Shown here: positions 17,851 through 26,051 of the stretch, one piece after another
How positions within the stretch are numbered: position 1 is the stretch's first letter
Layout of the letters: the number at the start of each line of letters is the position of its first letter
Assembly: GCA_964398945.1 (NCBI GenBank)
Contig: CAYNOT010000008.1
Coordinates: forward strand, 147,913-211,912
Source: JBGTGG01 sp964398945
Lineage (GTDB): Bacteria; Bacteroidota; Bacteroidia; Cytophagales; Cyclobacteriaceae
DNA: 64,000 nt
Direction: 5' to 3'
Notes under the pieces: model-generated
Told to the model about the DNA's origin: nothing
Database searches by the model: none
Seen by the model: the letters and a program-made list of their open reading frames with translations, nothing else
Position numbers and translations under genes: made by a program

Positions 17851-18324
17851 ATGAATATATTGACAGAAGCACATAAAAAACTGCTCATTGATCTTCTTGA
17901 CAGCGGCATTGAATTTCTGCTGATCGGTGGCTATGCGGTTAACTATCATGGTTATCCACGATATACGATGGATATGGATATATGGCTGAGACCTGATAAT
18001 GAAAACAAACAAAGATTTGTTGACTTCCTTCAGAAACAAGATTTCTCCAAGGAAAGCGTTGACCGGGTTCAGGGGCTTGATTTCAACGCTGCCCAGGCAT
18101 TTCATATTGGCGAAAAGGAGACCCGCATTGATTTCCTTACTAAAATTTTAGGCGTTGAATTCAACGAAGCGTATGCCAGGTGTTCAAAACTTCCTTTTGC
18201 AGACAAAATTGTTCCCGTTATTCAATATGAACACCTGATGATAAATAAAATGATGAGCGGACGCCCCAAAGACAAAGCTGATGTTGACGAACTTCAAAAA
18301 ATCAACCGTTTCAGGAAAAAGTAA
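17851..18324 (+). CDS. Nucleotidyltransferase-fold protein (possible toxin, AbiEii/MNT-like)
   Basis: 157 residues. The N-terminal half has the minimal nucleotidyltransferase signature: LLIGGYAVNYHGYPRYTMDM, with Gly26-Gly27 and the metal-binding pair Asp41/Asp43, and a possible third acidic residue in RIDFL (near 91). The C-terminus is basic (INRFRKK). Proteins of this type occur in Bacteroidota accessory regions, often behind a small ~60-residue gene. Some NTases of the AbiEii/MenT kind are toxins that modify tRNA. Whether this one is toxic is not shown. It starts 3 nt after the cas9 stop and so is probably translationally coupled to it. Confidence 0.75.
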   Translation: MNILTEAHKKLLIDLLDSGIEFLLIGGYAVNYHGYPRYTMDMDIWLRPDNENKQRFVDFLQKQDFSKESVDRVQGLDFNAAQAFHIGEKETRIDFLTKILGVEFNEAYARCSKLPFADKIVPVIQYEHLMINKMMSGRPKDKADVDELQKINRFRKK

Positions 18325-18348
18325 TATGAATTAGCCGATCTTTTGATT

Positions 18349-18972
18349 ATGTACCCCGGCACAAACTATCATATTTATACCCACGCCAACGGCTTCGAAA
18401 ACCTGTTCCAAAGCGAGGAAAACTATCGGTATTTCCTGCAACGGTACGAACATTTTATCCCGCCCGTGGCCGATACGCTGGTATATTGCCTGATGCCTAA
18501 CCATATCCATTTTCTTGTTCGCATCAGGCCGGAAGCAGAACTGGTGGCGTTGTATAAAACGAAATATCCGGAAAAGGAAGCGGTCGATTTTCAAACTCTT
18601 CAAGGGTTCAAAAGCCTTGAAGAGTTTACGATCCGCCAGTTCGGCCACCTTTTTAATTCGTATACCCAGGCATTTAATAAAATGTATAAACGAAGAGGGA
18701 GCCTGTTTATCCATTCTTTCAAACGTAAGGAGATTACTACTGATGATTACTTCACCAACATCATCCGTTACATCCACGCCAACCCGGTACACCACGGGTT
18801 TGTAAAAGAAATCACCGGTTGGCCGTGGAGTTCGTACCACAACATCGTTCAGGGAATCCCCTCGCTGATAAAGCACGAAGAAATCATTGCGTGGTTCGGC
18901 AACCGACAGGAATTTATAGAATTCCATCAACAAACCATTGACCAGCGAACAATACAGATAATGGATTCCTGA
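18349..18972 (+). CDS. REP-associated tyrosine transposase (RAYT, Y1/HUH family)
   Basis: 207 residues from the ATG at 18349. A TTG at 18343 is an alternative. The N-terminus YHIYTHANGFENLF matches the RAYT opening. The HUH motif is PNHIHFLV (about 50-57), and a Tyr-bearing helix (YTQAFNKMYKRRGSLF) fits the catalytic Tyr, followed by ITTDDYFTNIIRYIHANP. This family acts on single-stranded palindromic (REP-like) sites. It is often domesticated and single-copy. It lies 24 bp after the NTase gene in the same direction. A 41-nt palindrome sits 174 bp downstream, a candidate substrate or just a terminator. Confidence 0.88.
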   Translation: MYPGTNYHIYTHANGFENLFQSEENYRYFLQRYEHFIPPVADTLVYCLMPNHIHFLVRIRPEAELVALYKTKYPEKEAVDFQTLQGFKSLEEFTIRQFGHLFNSYTQAFNKMYKRRGSLFIHSFKRKEITTDDYFTNIIRYIHANPVHHGFVKEITGWPWSSYHNIVQGIPSLIKHEEIIAWFGNRQEFIEFHQQTIDQRTIQIMDS

Positions 18973-19145
18973 CAACTTTATAAAAAGATAAAAGACAATC
19001 TTTATAAATTCATATCGCTCAAAAACTTAAATCGGAAGGCAAATGCTTTTTTTGCAAATAACCATTTACCAGGGCAACGACCGGGTAACCTACAGTGGCC
19101 TTGCACGTTTTCTGGCCGAAATCCTGCCCGGGCTATAAAATTACC
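18973..19145 (+). other. Non-coding or decayed stretch after the transposase
   Basis: Contains a 31-codon frame (19042-19137) beginning MLFLQITIYQG and running through YSGLARFLAEIL. A one-base shift would continue the reading as YKITNRENLKWHF. It could be the relic of a small gene, but I cannot name the family. No other coding signal. Confidence 0.35.
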
Positions 19146-19186
19146 AACCGTGAAAATCTAAAATGGCATTTTAGATTTTCACGGTT
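19146..19186. repeat. Perfect 41-nt palindrome (20-nt arms)
   Basis: Arms 19146-19165 and 19167-19186 (AACCGTGAAAATCTAAAATG and its exact complement) are separated by one G at 19166. The single-stranded form would make an 18-19 bp stem with a tiny loop. It lies between the RAYT gene and the 3' end of gpsA, which points toward it. It may be a bidirectional terminator or a RAYT target hairpin. A perfect match over 20 bases suggests it is recent or under selection. Confidence 0.85.
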
Positions 19187-19240
19187 CAGTAAACCCGCAA
19201 GAATGGCATCCGGACTTTCCTGTTAACAACACACGTTATC

Positions 19241-20305
19241 CTAGATAAAATCTATATCCACATTCAATGGATATTTCATTAAGAATTCCATCGCTTGCTT
19301 CACTGTCATATTTTCAAAGAGCACTTTATAAAGCGTGTTGGTAATGGGTGCGCGTACACGATAATGGTCGGCACATTTTTTTGCAATGCGAATGGTGTTG
19401 ATCCCTTCAGCAACTTCGTCTGTGCTGGCCAGGATATCTTGTAAGGTTTCACCTTGTGCCAGCTTGTATCCGATTTTATAATTTCTGCTTAAGGAGCTGT
19501 TGCACGTGGTTACCAAATCACCAATTCCTGCCACGCCCAAAAATGCTTTTGTGTTTCCGCCCAATGCACGGCCGAGGTAAATCATTTCAACAATACCACG
19601 ACTAACCAATAGCCCTCGTGCATTTTCGCCATAGCCCATTCCACTTAGCGCACCCGATGCAATGGCGATAATGTTCTTTAAAACACCTGCGAGTTCAACA
19701 CCTACCAAGTCGTTATTGCCATAGACCTGGAACCGGTCATTGCGAAGGAGCCGGGTGCCGGTACTGATGACTTCGTTATAGTGACTGGCAATTACCGTTG
19801 CTGCGGGATTTCCAGCTGCCAATTCTTTCGAAAGGTTTGGGCCGGCAAGACAACCAACACGCACCACCACACTTTCTTCCTGGATCACCTCACTCATGGT
19901 TTTTACCTGTGTCCGGTCAAGCTTCTTTACTGTTTCGATGGAATGCCCTTCTGGTAAAAGGATGTCAAGCCCTTTTGTTCCATGGATGAGCATGTGGTAG
20001 GGCTTAAGGAAGGGTGATAGTTTTTTCATCATCCCACGAAAGTGGGCAGAAGGAACAATTGGAAAAATGACTTCACACTTCGCTGCGAGTTCTTCCAGGT
20101 TGTTGGTAGGATGGATGTTGGCCGCCATTTTATGGCCGCGGTTTTCGTGCGTGGAAACCAGTCGCTTGATTGTTTCTTCATCACGAACATACAGCAAAAC
20201 ATTTCGGTGTGCTGCCAAAAGATTTGCGATCGCACTTCCAAAGTTTCCTGCGCCAATAACGCCAACCGGCTTGTTCTTAGATATATTGTTCGAGGTCATA
20301 CCCAA
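19241..20305 (-). CDS. gpsA: NAD(P)+ glycerol-3-phosphate dehydrogenase
   Basis: 354 residues. The N-terminal Rossmann fold has GVIGAGNFGSAIANLLA. The substrate region has the conserved Lys in VELAGVLKNIIAIASG and the GENARGLLVSRG motif. GVAGIGDLVTTCNSSLSRNY also matches the family. It reduces dihydroxyacetone phosphate to sn-glycerol-3-phosphate for phospholipids. The start (ATG 20305 or 20299) lies within the last 30 bp of plsB, so the two are translationally coupled and supply consecutive steps of the same pathway. Confidence 0.95.
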   Translation of the reverse strand: MGMTSNNISKNKPVGVIGAGNFGSAIANLLAAHRNVLLYVRDEETIKRLVSTHENRGHKMAANIHPTNNLEELAAKCEVIFPIVPSAHFRGMMKKLSPFLKPYHMLIHGTKGLDILLPEGHSIETVKKLDRTQVKTMSEVIQEESVVVRVGCLAGPNLSKELAAGNPAATVIASHYNEVISTGTRLLRNDRFQVYGNNDLVGVELAGVLKNIIAIASGALSGMGYGENARGLLVSRGIVEMIYLGRALGGNTKAFLGVAGIGDLVTTCNSSLSRNYKIGYKLAQGETLQDILASTDEVAEGINTIRIAKKCADHYRVRAPITNTLYKVLFENMTVKQAMEFLMKYPLNVDIDFI

Positions 20306-21971
20306 CTAGCCGATTATGATAGTAATAAAGAACATTGAGGTCTTGTGTCACGATCTGGCCTTTCTTGTTCATTAAAAGAGGTCGTTTCAAATGAAAAGTG
20401 CCAACACTTTCTAACCCCCTTTCGATAACACTATCTATTTTATCTTTGGTGTGTGTGGCCATATTGATTTTCTTGGCCTTCTTGAGTTTGTAAATATGCC
20501 TTCTGATTTTTTTACAAGCAGTTTTAAACTCTTCGTACTCCAATACCAGGTCTTCTTCGGGTAGTTGCAGCAGGCCAAACAAATCCAACTTTGGATGTTT
20601 TTTTTGCCAGCATTCAAATGCAACAAACGCCACCAGGTGACTGGCAAAAACACGGTTGATACGATGGTATTCTGAAACAATTTTTTGGCTTAACCTTCTT
20701 GTGTAAACATCTTCGCGTTGATGGTCCACGGTGATGACTCCATTGGTTTTGTAATAATCTTGTGTATCGATTACCCTGCCATCACTATCGATACTATTTC
20801 CTTCTTCGTCAACATAATTTCCCAACACATCCAACGCTTTGCCAATGGAAACCGAAATGTCAGAACCTTTTGTGAAAAATTTATAGAGAAACTGCAAAAG
20901 TTGCCAGCTTCCATACGGATCCTGTTCCGGAAAATATCGATCCTGTCCTTTTACAGATAAATAATCATCAATGAGGTCGGGGGCTTCCAGAACAAAATTA
21001 TAGTTGAGTGTAACCGGCAGTACAAAAATCTTTTGCGGGGCTTCACCGGCCGGGGTGTTCATGAAAATATTACGTTGTGCTTCGATGGTTGTTCCGAGCA
21101 GCCCAAGTTTTAATTGTTTTTCGATTACGCCTGACCGGGAGCGGGTTCCACCGGGAAAGAATAAACTATGTGCCCCTTTTTGAATCGCGATGGTAGAATA
21201 CATCTTGAGGGTTTCCAAATAGGGGAGGTTCTTTTTTCTGCGATCTACTTTATAAGCACCGAGGCTATTCATAAAGTAGGCGAAGATCTTAATGTTAAAG
21301 AGGTTGAGTCCGGCACCATAAATAAATGCAGGCAGCCCTAGCGAGTGAATAACCCATCCGATTAAAATCGAATCCAGGTGGCTGAAATGTGTCGGAACCA
21401 TTACGACTGTTCCTTTTCTGGCAAGCTTTCTTAGCTGTTTTACTTTTCCTACGATCTGGATTTTATCGCGCAAAACATATTGTGTTCGGAAAAAGGCACC
21501 GAATTTCTTTACCCGCGCGCCATTTAGCAGCCGGCCAAACCAAAATTTAACGACCTCCCGGGTAACCCGGTAGCGGCTGGGTTTGAAGTGTCCCGCTATT
21601 TCGTTGCAATAGCGATTGACGATTTGCTCCATCAGCGCAATTTCTTTTGGAAACCCGGTTTCATCAGGCTCCTTTCCAAGCGCAATCAATTCATCTTTAA
21701 TACTGCTCCAAAACCTGGATTCATTTGGAGGGTCCACACGCCACCGATTTCTTTTTATACGTTGCTGTTCACGGAAAATCGTTGTTTCAAGTTCGTCACG
21801 TAGTTGTTTGCGGGATGGACGCAACTCTTTTACCCGGGTCATGGCACGGGTAGCAACCTCCTCAAGAAACTCCTTTCTATTCTTACTGAGTTGATAGACA
21901 GGCCAATTGGGGATCCCGTCCAATATGGGTTTGTACTTTTTATTTTTATTTTTCTTCTCTACTACTTCCAT
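20277..21971 (-). CDS. plsB: Glycerol-3-phosphate acyltransferase, PlsB-type
   Basis: 564 residues. An acyltransferase domain lies in the middle. Block I is THFSHLDSILIG (HX4D), later blocks include LGAYKVDRRKKN and FFPGGTRSRSG, and block IV is VLPVTLNYNFVLEAPDLI. Length and the HX4D/GGTRSRSG pair fit the PlsB/DHAPAT group, not the ~250-residue PlsC. It acylates glycerol-3-phosphate at position 1 at the inner membrane. The overlap with gpsA, which makes its substrate, supports this. E. coli PlsB is ~800 residues, so this is the shorter Bacteroidota form. Confidence 0.85.
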   Translation of the reverse strand: MEVVEKKNKNKKYKPILDGIPNWPVYQLSKNRKEFLEEVATRAMTRVKELRPSRKQLRDELETTIFREQQRIKRNRWRVDPPNESRFWSSIKDELIALGKEPDETGFPKEIALMEQIVNRYCNEIAGHFKPSRYRVTREVVKFWFGRLLNGARVKKFGAFFRTQYVLRDKIQIVGKVKQLRKLARKGTVVMVPTHFSHLDSILIGWVIHSLGLPAFIYGAGLNLFNIKIFAYFMNSLGAYKVDRRKKNLPYLETLKMYSTIAIQKGAHSLFFPGGTRSRSGVIEKQLKLGLLGTTIEAQRNIFMNTPAGEAPQKIFVLPVTLNYNFVLEAPDLIDDYLSVKGQDRYFPEQDPYGSWQLLQFLYKFFTKGSDISVSIGKALDVLGNYVDEEGNSIDSDGRVIDTQDYYKTNGVITVDHQREDVYTRRLSQKIVSEYHRINRVFASHLVAFVAFECWQKKHPKLDLFGLLQLPEEDLVLEYEEFKTACKKIRRHIYKLKKAKKINMATHTKDKIDSVIERGLESVGTFHLKRPLLMNKKGQIVTQDLNVLYYYHNRLVGYDLEQYI

Positions 21972-22022
21972 CAGGGCTGCAAAATAATATAATTTCGATC
22001 ACCGAGACTAAACAGCTTGATA

Positions 22023-22262
22023 TTAAGTGCGTTGGAGCGCTTGAAAGAGCGATTTTTCCATTTCCTCAAAGCGGAGGATTGCGTCTTTGAGAAAGGTATC
22101 GTCAATTAATTGGTGTAATTGATCTTCATTGATAAGGTCAAACTCAGCGATTTTGAACGTTTGTTCAAAACCCGCCCGGTCCAGTTTGATAATGTATTTA
22201 TTATTCCACCCAAACAGGGTGATTTTCAGGTGTGGATGCGGTATTTCACCAATGATTCTCAA
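22023..22262 (-). CDS. Conserved small protein of unknown function
   Basis: 79 residues. It begins MRIIGEIPHPHLKITLFGWNNKYIIKLDRAGFEQTFKI and ends in a helical acidic segment (AILRFEEMEKSLFQAL). I recognise the pattern as a small cytoplasmic protein recurrent in Bacteroidota genomes but know no function. It follows the tiny gene at 22297 on the same strand and precedes plsB with a ~50 bp gap. Confidence 0.6.
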   Translation of the reverse strand: MRIIGEIPHPHLKITLFGWNNKYIIKLDRAGFEQTFKIAEFDLINEDQLHQLIDDTFLKDAILRFEEMEKSLFQALQRT

Positions 22263-22296
22263 ATTTCAAATTATTGATAACGAAGTGAATAAATTT

Positions 22297-22467
22297 TTAA
22301 AAGTGCGAATCCCCTGAGTCGGATTTCAACGCGATCAACTCTTTTTCAAGTTGTTTGAATACAATACTCCGATCCAGATCATCTGTTTTCATTTGTGCAA
22401 TAAGGCGTTGAAGTTCTGCTTTGCGTTTCTTTAACCGCAATTTTTGGGAATTAGCATCAGGTTTCAT
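22297..22467 (-). CDS. Small coiled-coil protein
   Basis: A 56-codon frame (MKPDANSQKLRLKKRKAEL...) with heptad-like Leu spacing and many Lys/Arg/Glu residues, so a short coiled coil is likely. It lies 34 bp upstream of the 79-residue gene in the same direction. No clear ribosome-binding site is visible, which is normal in this phylum. Support is moderate: sensible composition, good position, no known family. Confidence 0.45.
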   Translation of the reverse strand: MKPDANSQKLRLKKRKAELQRLIAQMKTDDLDRSIVFKQLEKELIALKSDSGDSHF

Positions 22468-22694
22468 TAACAGGGCTTAGGTTTTGGGGCATGAAATTAA
22501 TGATTCGGTTGAATATTTTTACCTCTGATGGAAATTATTCATCCAAGAAGAAGGGAATCAAGATTGACAGCGAAGATTTCTTTCAAAAAAGAATAAATTA
22601 AGTACAATAGACGTTACTTTGGGGTGGTTTACAGAATTGCGCTGTAACTTTAAAGTTCAGATTTATGTTGGAAATGCATTCAAGGTTTGTGTAG

Positions 22695-25595
22695 ATGAGG
22701 GTAATCCTGTTAAAGAAAAGTATTCTGGTATTTTTTCTGGCCATCATAATGGCCGGAGTGGGAAATAGTGTTTATGCAACGCACCTACGAGCAGGTGAAA
22801 TTACAGTAAGAAGGATTGGAGGTTGCCCTTCACTAACTTTTGAAATTACAATTACGGTGTATACCAATACCGATAGCCCCATACGGTTTGGAGGCAACAT
22901 GGGTTTTGATGACATTTTGGATTTTGGTGATGGGACACGCATGCAAGTACCGGAGCAACCCAATACCCCTCTTTCCGGTTTTGATGATGTGGGAAAAGCA
23001 TTCTTTAAGATACAGCATACATACGGTGGCCCTGGCAAGTACCTGATTAGCTATCGCGAGCCGAACCGGAATGGCGGGGTCCTCAATATGGACAATTCAT
23101 TGCATACCCGTTTTTACCTTGAGACCTTACTGGATATCGACCCCTTCAAAGGATGCAATGATAGCCCTGTATTGCTTATCCCCCCGGTTGATCAGGCTTG
23201 TCCGGGTGTTGCCTTCATGCACAATCCGGGAGCCTACGACCCAAATGGGGACAGCTTGTCATTTGAAATGGTAGTACCCTATAGTGATGTGAATTTAACG
23301 GTAGTAAACTACAGGGATCCAAACCATCCTGGATTTTACTCAAACTACAATACTGCAAATGAAGCAGGGAACGGGCAACCTACTTTTGCTATTGATCCAA
23401 TAACAGGTACCCTAACATGGGATTCCCCGGGTGCAACAGGGGAATACAACATTGCTTTTGTAATAAAGGAGTGGAGAAAAGTAAGGGGAATCTGGTATCA
23501 GATTGGTTTTGTTAGGCGGGATATGCAAATTATTGTAGAAGATTGTAATAATAAACGACCTGATTTGGAAATCCCTCAGGATACGTGTGTTGAGGCGGGT
23601 ACTCAATTAAAGGCCATTATTTATGGAACCGATCCGGAGAACCGGAGTGTACAGATTGAGCCATTCTCAGAAATTTTTGCAATGGACTTTCCCTCACGCG
23701 CTACTTACTCCCCAGACCCGGTTGTGCCACAGCCCTCTAATCCACCGGCACAACTCGAATTTGAATGGAATACAGACTGTGACCATGTTAGGGCCCAGCC
23801 TTACCAAGTTGTATTTAAAATTACAGATGATCCCCCAAATCCGAATTGGCCTAAACTTGTGACCTTTAAAACCTGGAACATCACGGTTGTGGCACCGGCT
23901 CCCGTTGTGGACACGGCTTACATAAATCTTGCAACACGGAGCACCCAATTGGAATGGGATCCCTATATATGTGACAATGCCGAGAAAATGCAAATATGGA
24001 GGAGGGTCGATAGTTTTGCTTACGACCCCGCAAATTGTGAAACGGGCATGCCTGAATTTATGGGATATTCCCTGATTGACGAGGTCAACATCATGAACAA
24101 TCCTATTACCACTTATACCGATACCAACGGAGGGAAAGGGTTGGCCGCGGGAGCTAAATATTGTTATCGATTGGTGGCAATTTTCCCATTGCCAAGAGGT
24201 GGGGAGAGCTATATGTCGGAAGAAATTTGTGTGGGTCCTTTTGATGTGGATGCCCCGGTAATCACCAAGGTATCAGTTGACAAAACAGGCTTTGGTGATG
24301 GAGAAATAACCGTGCAATGGGAACCGCCATTTGAAGCAACTTCATTTCCTCCTCCGTACTCCTATGAAATATGGCGTGGTGTTGGTTTTACAGGCACACC
24401 TACCACTAAAATCCACACAGGCAGGCTTTCCGCAACCACCATTACGGATACAGGACTTAATACAGAGGTTCAGCCCTACAATTATTATGTAATTGCTTTT
24501 GATGATAACGATGTTGTTGTCGACACCTCTGCCGTTGCCTCATCGGTGTGGTTAGATGCCAAGCCGGGGCTTGATCGGATTGAGTTGAACTGGGAGGCAT
24601 TCGTTCCGTGGTCGAACAGGAGCCAGGTTTATCCGCGTCATTTGATATACCGAAGTACAACAGGCTCAAGTGAAGCCGACATGGAATTAATTGATAGTGT
24701 GGATGTCAACATCAATGGGTTTGTTTATGTAGATACAGGCCAATGGAATGGGGTTCCGCTGGATGAGAACACGCAATACTGCTATCGGGTGATGACGCGT
24801 GGCGTTTATGGAAATTCGTTGGAGATAGATGAGCCGCTTGAGAATTTTTCACAAATTGTTTGTGACCAATTGGGTGATGAAGAACCTCCATGCAAACCAG
24901 AGCCACCAACTCCGAATGATCCGGTACAGTGTGATGACTACGCGGATGCTTTAAACTTTATCTGTAATCAAAATATATTCAGCAATCAGATTAATTGGAA
25001 CAGGCCTGCTGAAGTATCCTGTTTAAACGATATTGTTTCCTATAATGTGTATGTTTCTTCAGTAAAAGGAGGATCATTTGTGCTACAACAAACAAATGTC
25101 CGCGACACCTTTTACATCGATTCAAACCTCCCATCATTCGCGCGCTGCTATAAAATTTCAGCAGTTGACCGTTCCGGAAATGAGAGTGAACTTAGTGATG
25201 CGATGTGTATTGACAATTGTCCGTATTATGAATTGCCCAACGTATTCTCACCGAATGGGGATGATTGTAATGATACCTTCAGTGCCTATAGTGATAAATC
25301 CAAAGGGGGCGAGAATGGTGCTGCACCCTGTGAAATTAGTGATGATGACAAGAGACGATGTGCAAGGTTTGTGAGAAGTGTACGCTTAAGGGTATATAAC
25401 CGATGGGGAAAACAAGTGTATACCTACCAATCGGGAGGGGAGCGATCGATCTATATTGATTGGGATGGACGTGGTGATAATGGTAAGGAACTCTCCACAG
25501 GTGTTTATTATTATGTAGCCGATGTTGTATTCGATTCGGTTGACCCGGCAAAGAGCGAAAAAACGTTAAAGGGATGGGTACAACTCCTTCGTTAA
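22695..25595 (+). CDS. Large secreted protein with gliding-motility/T9SS type B C-terminal domain
   Basis: 966 residues with a signal peptide (hydrophobic ~8-27, ending NSVYA). The N-terminal THLRAGEITVRRIGG...FEITITVYTN region is found in many Cytophagales secreted proteins with PKD/cadherin-like beta domains. Fibronectin type III-like and cysteine-containing beta domains fill ~400-800. The C-terminal ~90 residues (PNVFSPNGDDCNDTF... VYNRWGKQVY... WDGRGDNGKELSTGVYYYV) are the gliding-motility-associated CHU_C domain, a type IX secretion signal. Likely cell-surface or released. Binding partner unknown. Confidence 0.85.
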   Translation: MRVILLKKSILVFFLAIIMAGVGNSVYATHLRAGEITVRRIGGCPSLTFEITITVYTNTDSPIRFGGNMGFDDILDFGDGTRMQVPEQPNTPLSGFDDVGKAFFKIQHTYGGPGKYLISYREPNRNGGVLNMDNSLHTRFYLETLLDIDPFKGCNDSPVLLIPPVDQACPGVAFMHNPGAYDPNGDSLSFEMVVPYSDVNLTVVNYRDPNHPGFYSNYNTANEAGNGQPTFAIDPITGTLTWDSPGATGEYNIAFVIKEWRKVRGIWYQIGFVRRDMQIIVEDCNNKRPDLEIPQDTCVEAGTQLKAIIYGTDPENRSVQIEPFSEIFAMDFPSRATYSPDPVVPQPSNPPAQLEFEWNTDCDHVRAQPYQVVFKITDDPPNPNWPKLVTFKTWNITVVAPAPVVDTAYINLATRSTQLEWDPYICDNAEKMQIWRRVDSFAYDPANCETGMPEFMGYSLIDEVNIMNNPITTYTDTNGGKGLAAGAKYCYRLVAIFPLPRGGESYMSEEICVGPFDVDAPVITKVSVDKTGFGDGEITVQWEPPFEATSFPPPYSYEIWRGVGFTGTPTTKIHTGRLSATTITDTGLNTEVQPYNYYVIAFDDNDVVVDTSAVASSVWLDAKPGLDRIELNWEAFVPWSNRSQVYPRHLIYRSTTGSSEADMELIDSVDVNINGFVYVDTGQWNGVPLDENTQYCYRVMTRGVYGNSLEIDEPLENFSQIVCDQLGDEEPPCKPEPPTPNDPVQCDDYADALNFICNQNIFSNQINWNRPAEVSCLNDIVSYNVYVSSVKGGSFVLQQTNVRDTFYIDSNLPSFARCYKISAVDRSGNESELSDAMCIDNCPYYELPNVFSPNGDDCNDTFSAYSDKSKGGENGAAPCEISDDDKRRCARFVRSVRLRVYNRWGKQVYTYQSGGERSIYIDWDGRGDNGKELSTGVYYYVADVVFDSVDPAKSEKTLKGWVQLLR

Positions 25596-25993
25596 ACAAA
25601 ACCAACCACATTATTTTTTTTGATGGCGTTTGTAATTTATGTTCAGGGGCTGTAAAATTTATTTTAAAGCGTGATCGTAAACACTATTTTAAATTTGCCC
25701 CTCTCCAATCTGCGGTAGCAAAAGAATGCTTAGGGAAATTGGGGTTCAACAACTCACTCGAAACGATTGTGCTATTTCAAAACGGTAAGATTTTCGTAAA
25801 GAGTGATGCCGCATTGGAGGTGGCCAGAAAAATGGATTTTCCCTGGCCCTTGTTTTATGTGTTCAAAATAATCCCGACCCCAATACGAAATTGGGTTTAT
25901 GGTTTTGTTTCCCGAAACCGCTACCAATGGTTTGGTAAATCCGATGAATGTATGCTGCCCACACCGGAAATATCAAAAAGGTTTGTAGGCTAA
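25574..25993 (+). CDS. DCC-family thiol-disulfide oxidoreductase-like protein
   Basis: 139 residues (DUF393). The family signature is at the N-terminus: FFDGVCNLCSGAVKFILKRD, with the CxxC pair and the preceding DG. Conserved later parts are FAPLQSA, ALEVARKM and NRYQWFGKSDEC. The family is predicted to have a thioredoxin-like fold, but no substrate is known. The start lies 22 bp inside the 3' end of the large secreted-protein gene in another frame. Confidence 0.85.
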   Translation: MGTTPSLNKTNHIIFFDGVCNLCSGAVKFILKRDRKHYFKFAPLQSAVAKECLGKLGFNNSLETIVLFQNGKIFVKSDAALEVARKMDFPWPLFYVFKIIPTPIRNWVYGFVSRNRYQWFGKSDECMLPTPEISKRFVG

Positions 25994-26019
25994 AAGGCCT
26001 AAGTTTCCCCCCATCTTTT

Positions 26020-26027
26020 TACTTTTG
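26020..26027 (+). promoter_or_regulatory. Bacteroidota -7 promoter box for fabD
   Basis: TACTTTTG matches TAnnTTTG exactly and lies 24 bp before the fabD ATG. A good -33 TTTG at the standard ~19 bp distance is not visible, so this is a partial promoter call. Confidence 0.45.
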
Positions 26028-26051
26028 CCGGATCATTAATTTCAGGTACAA

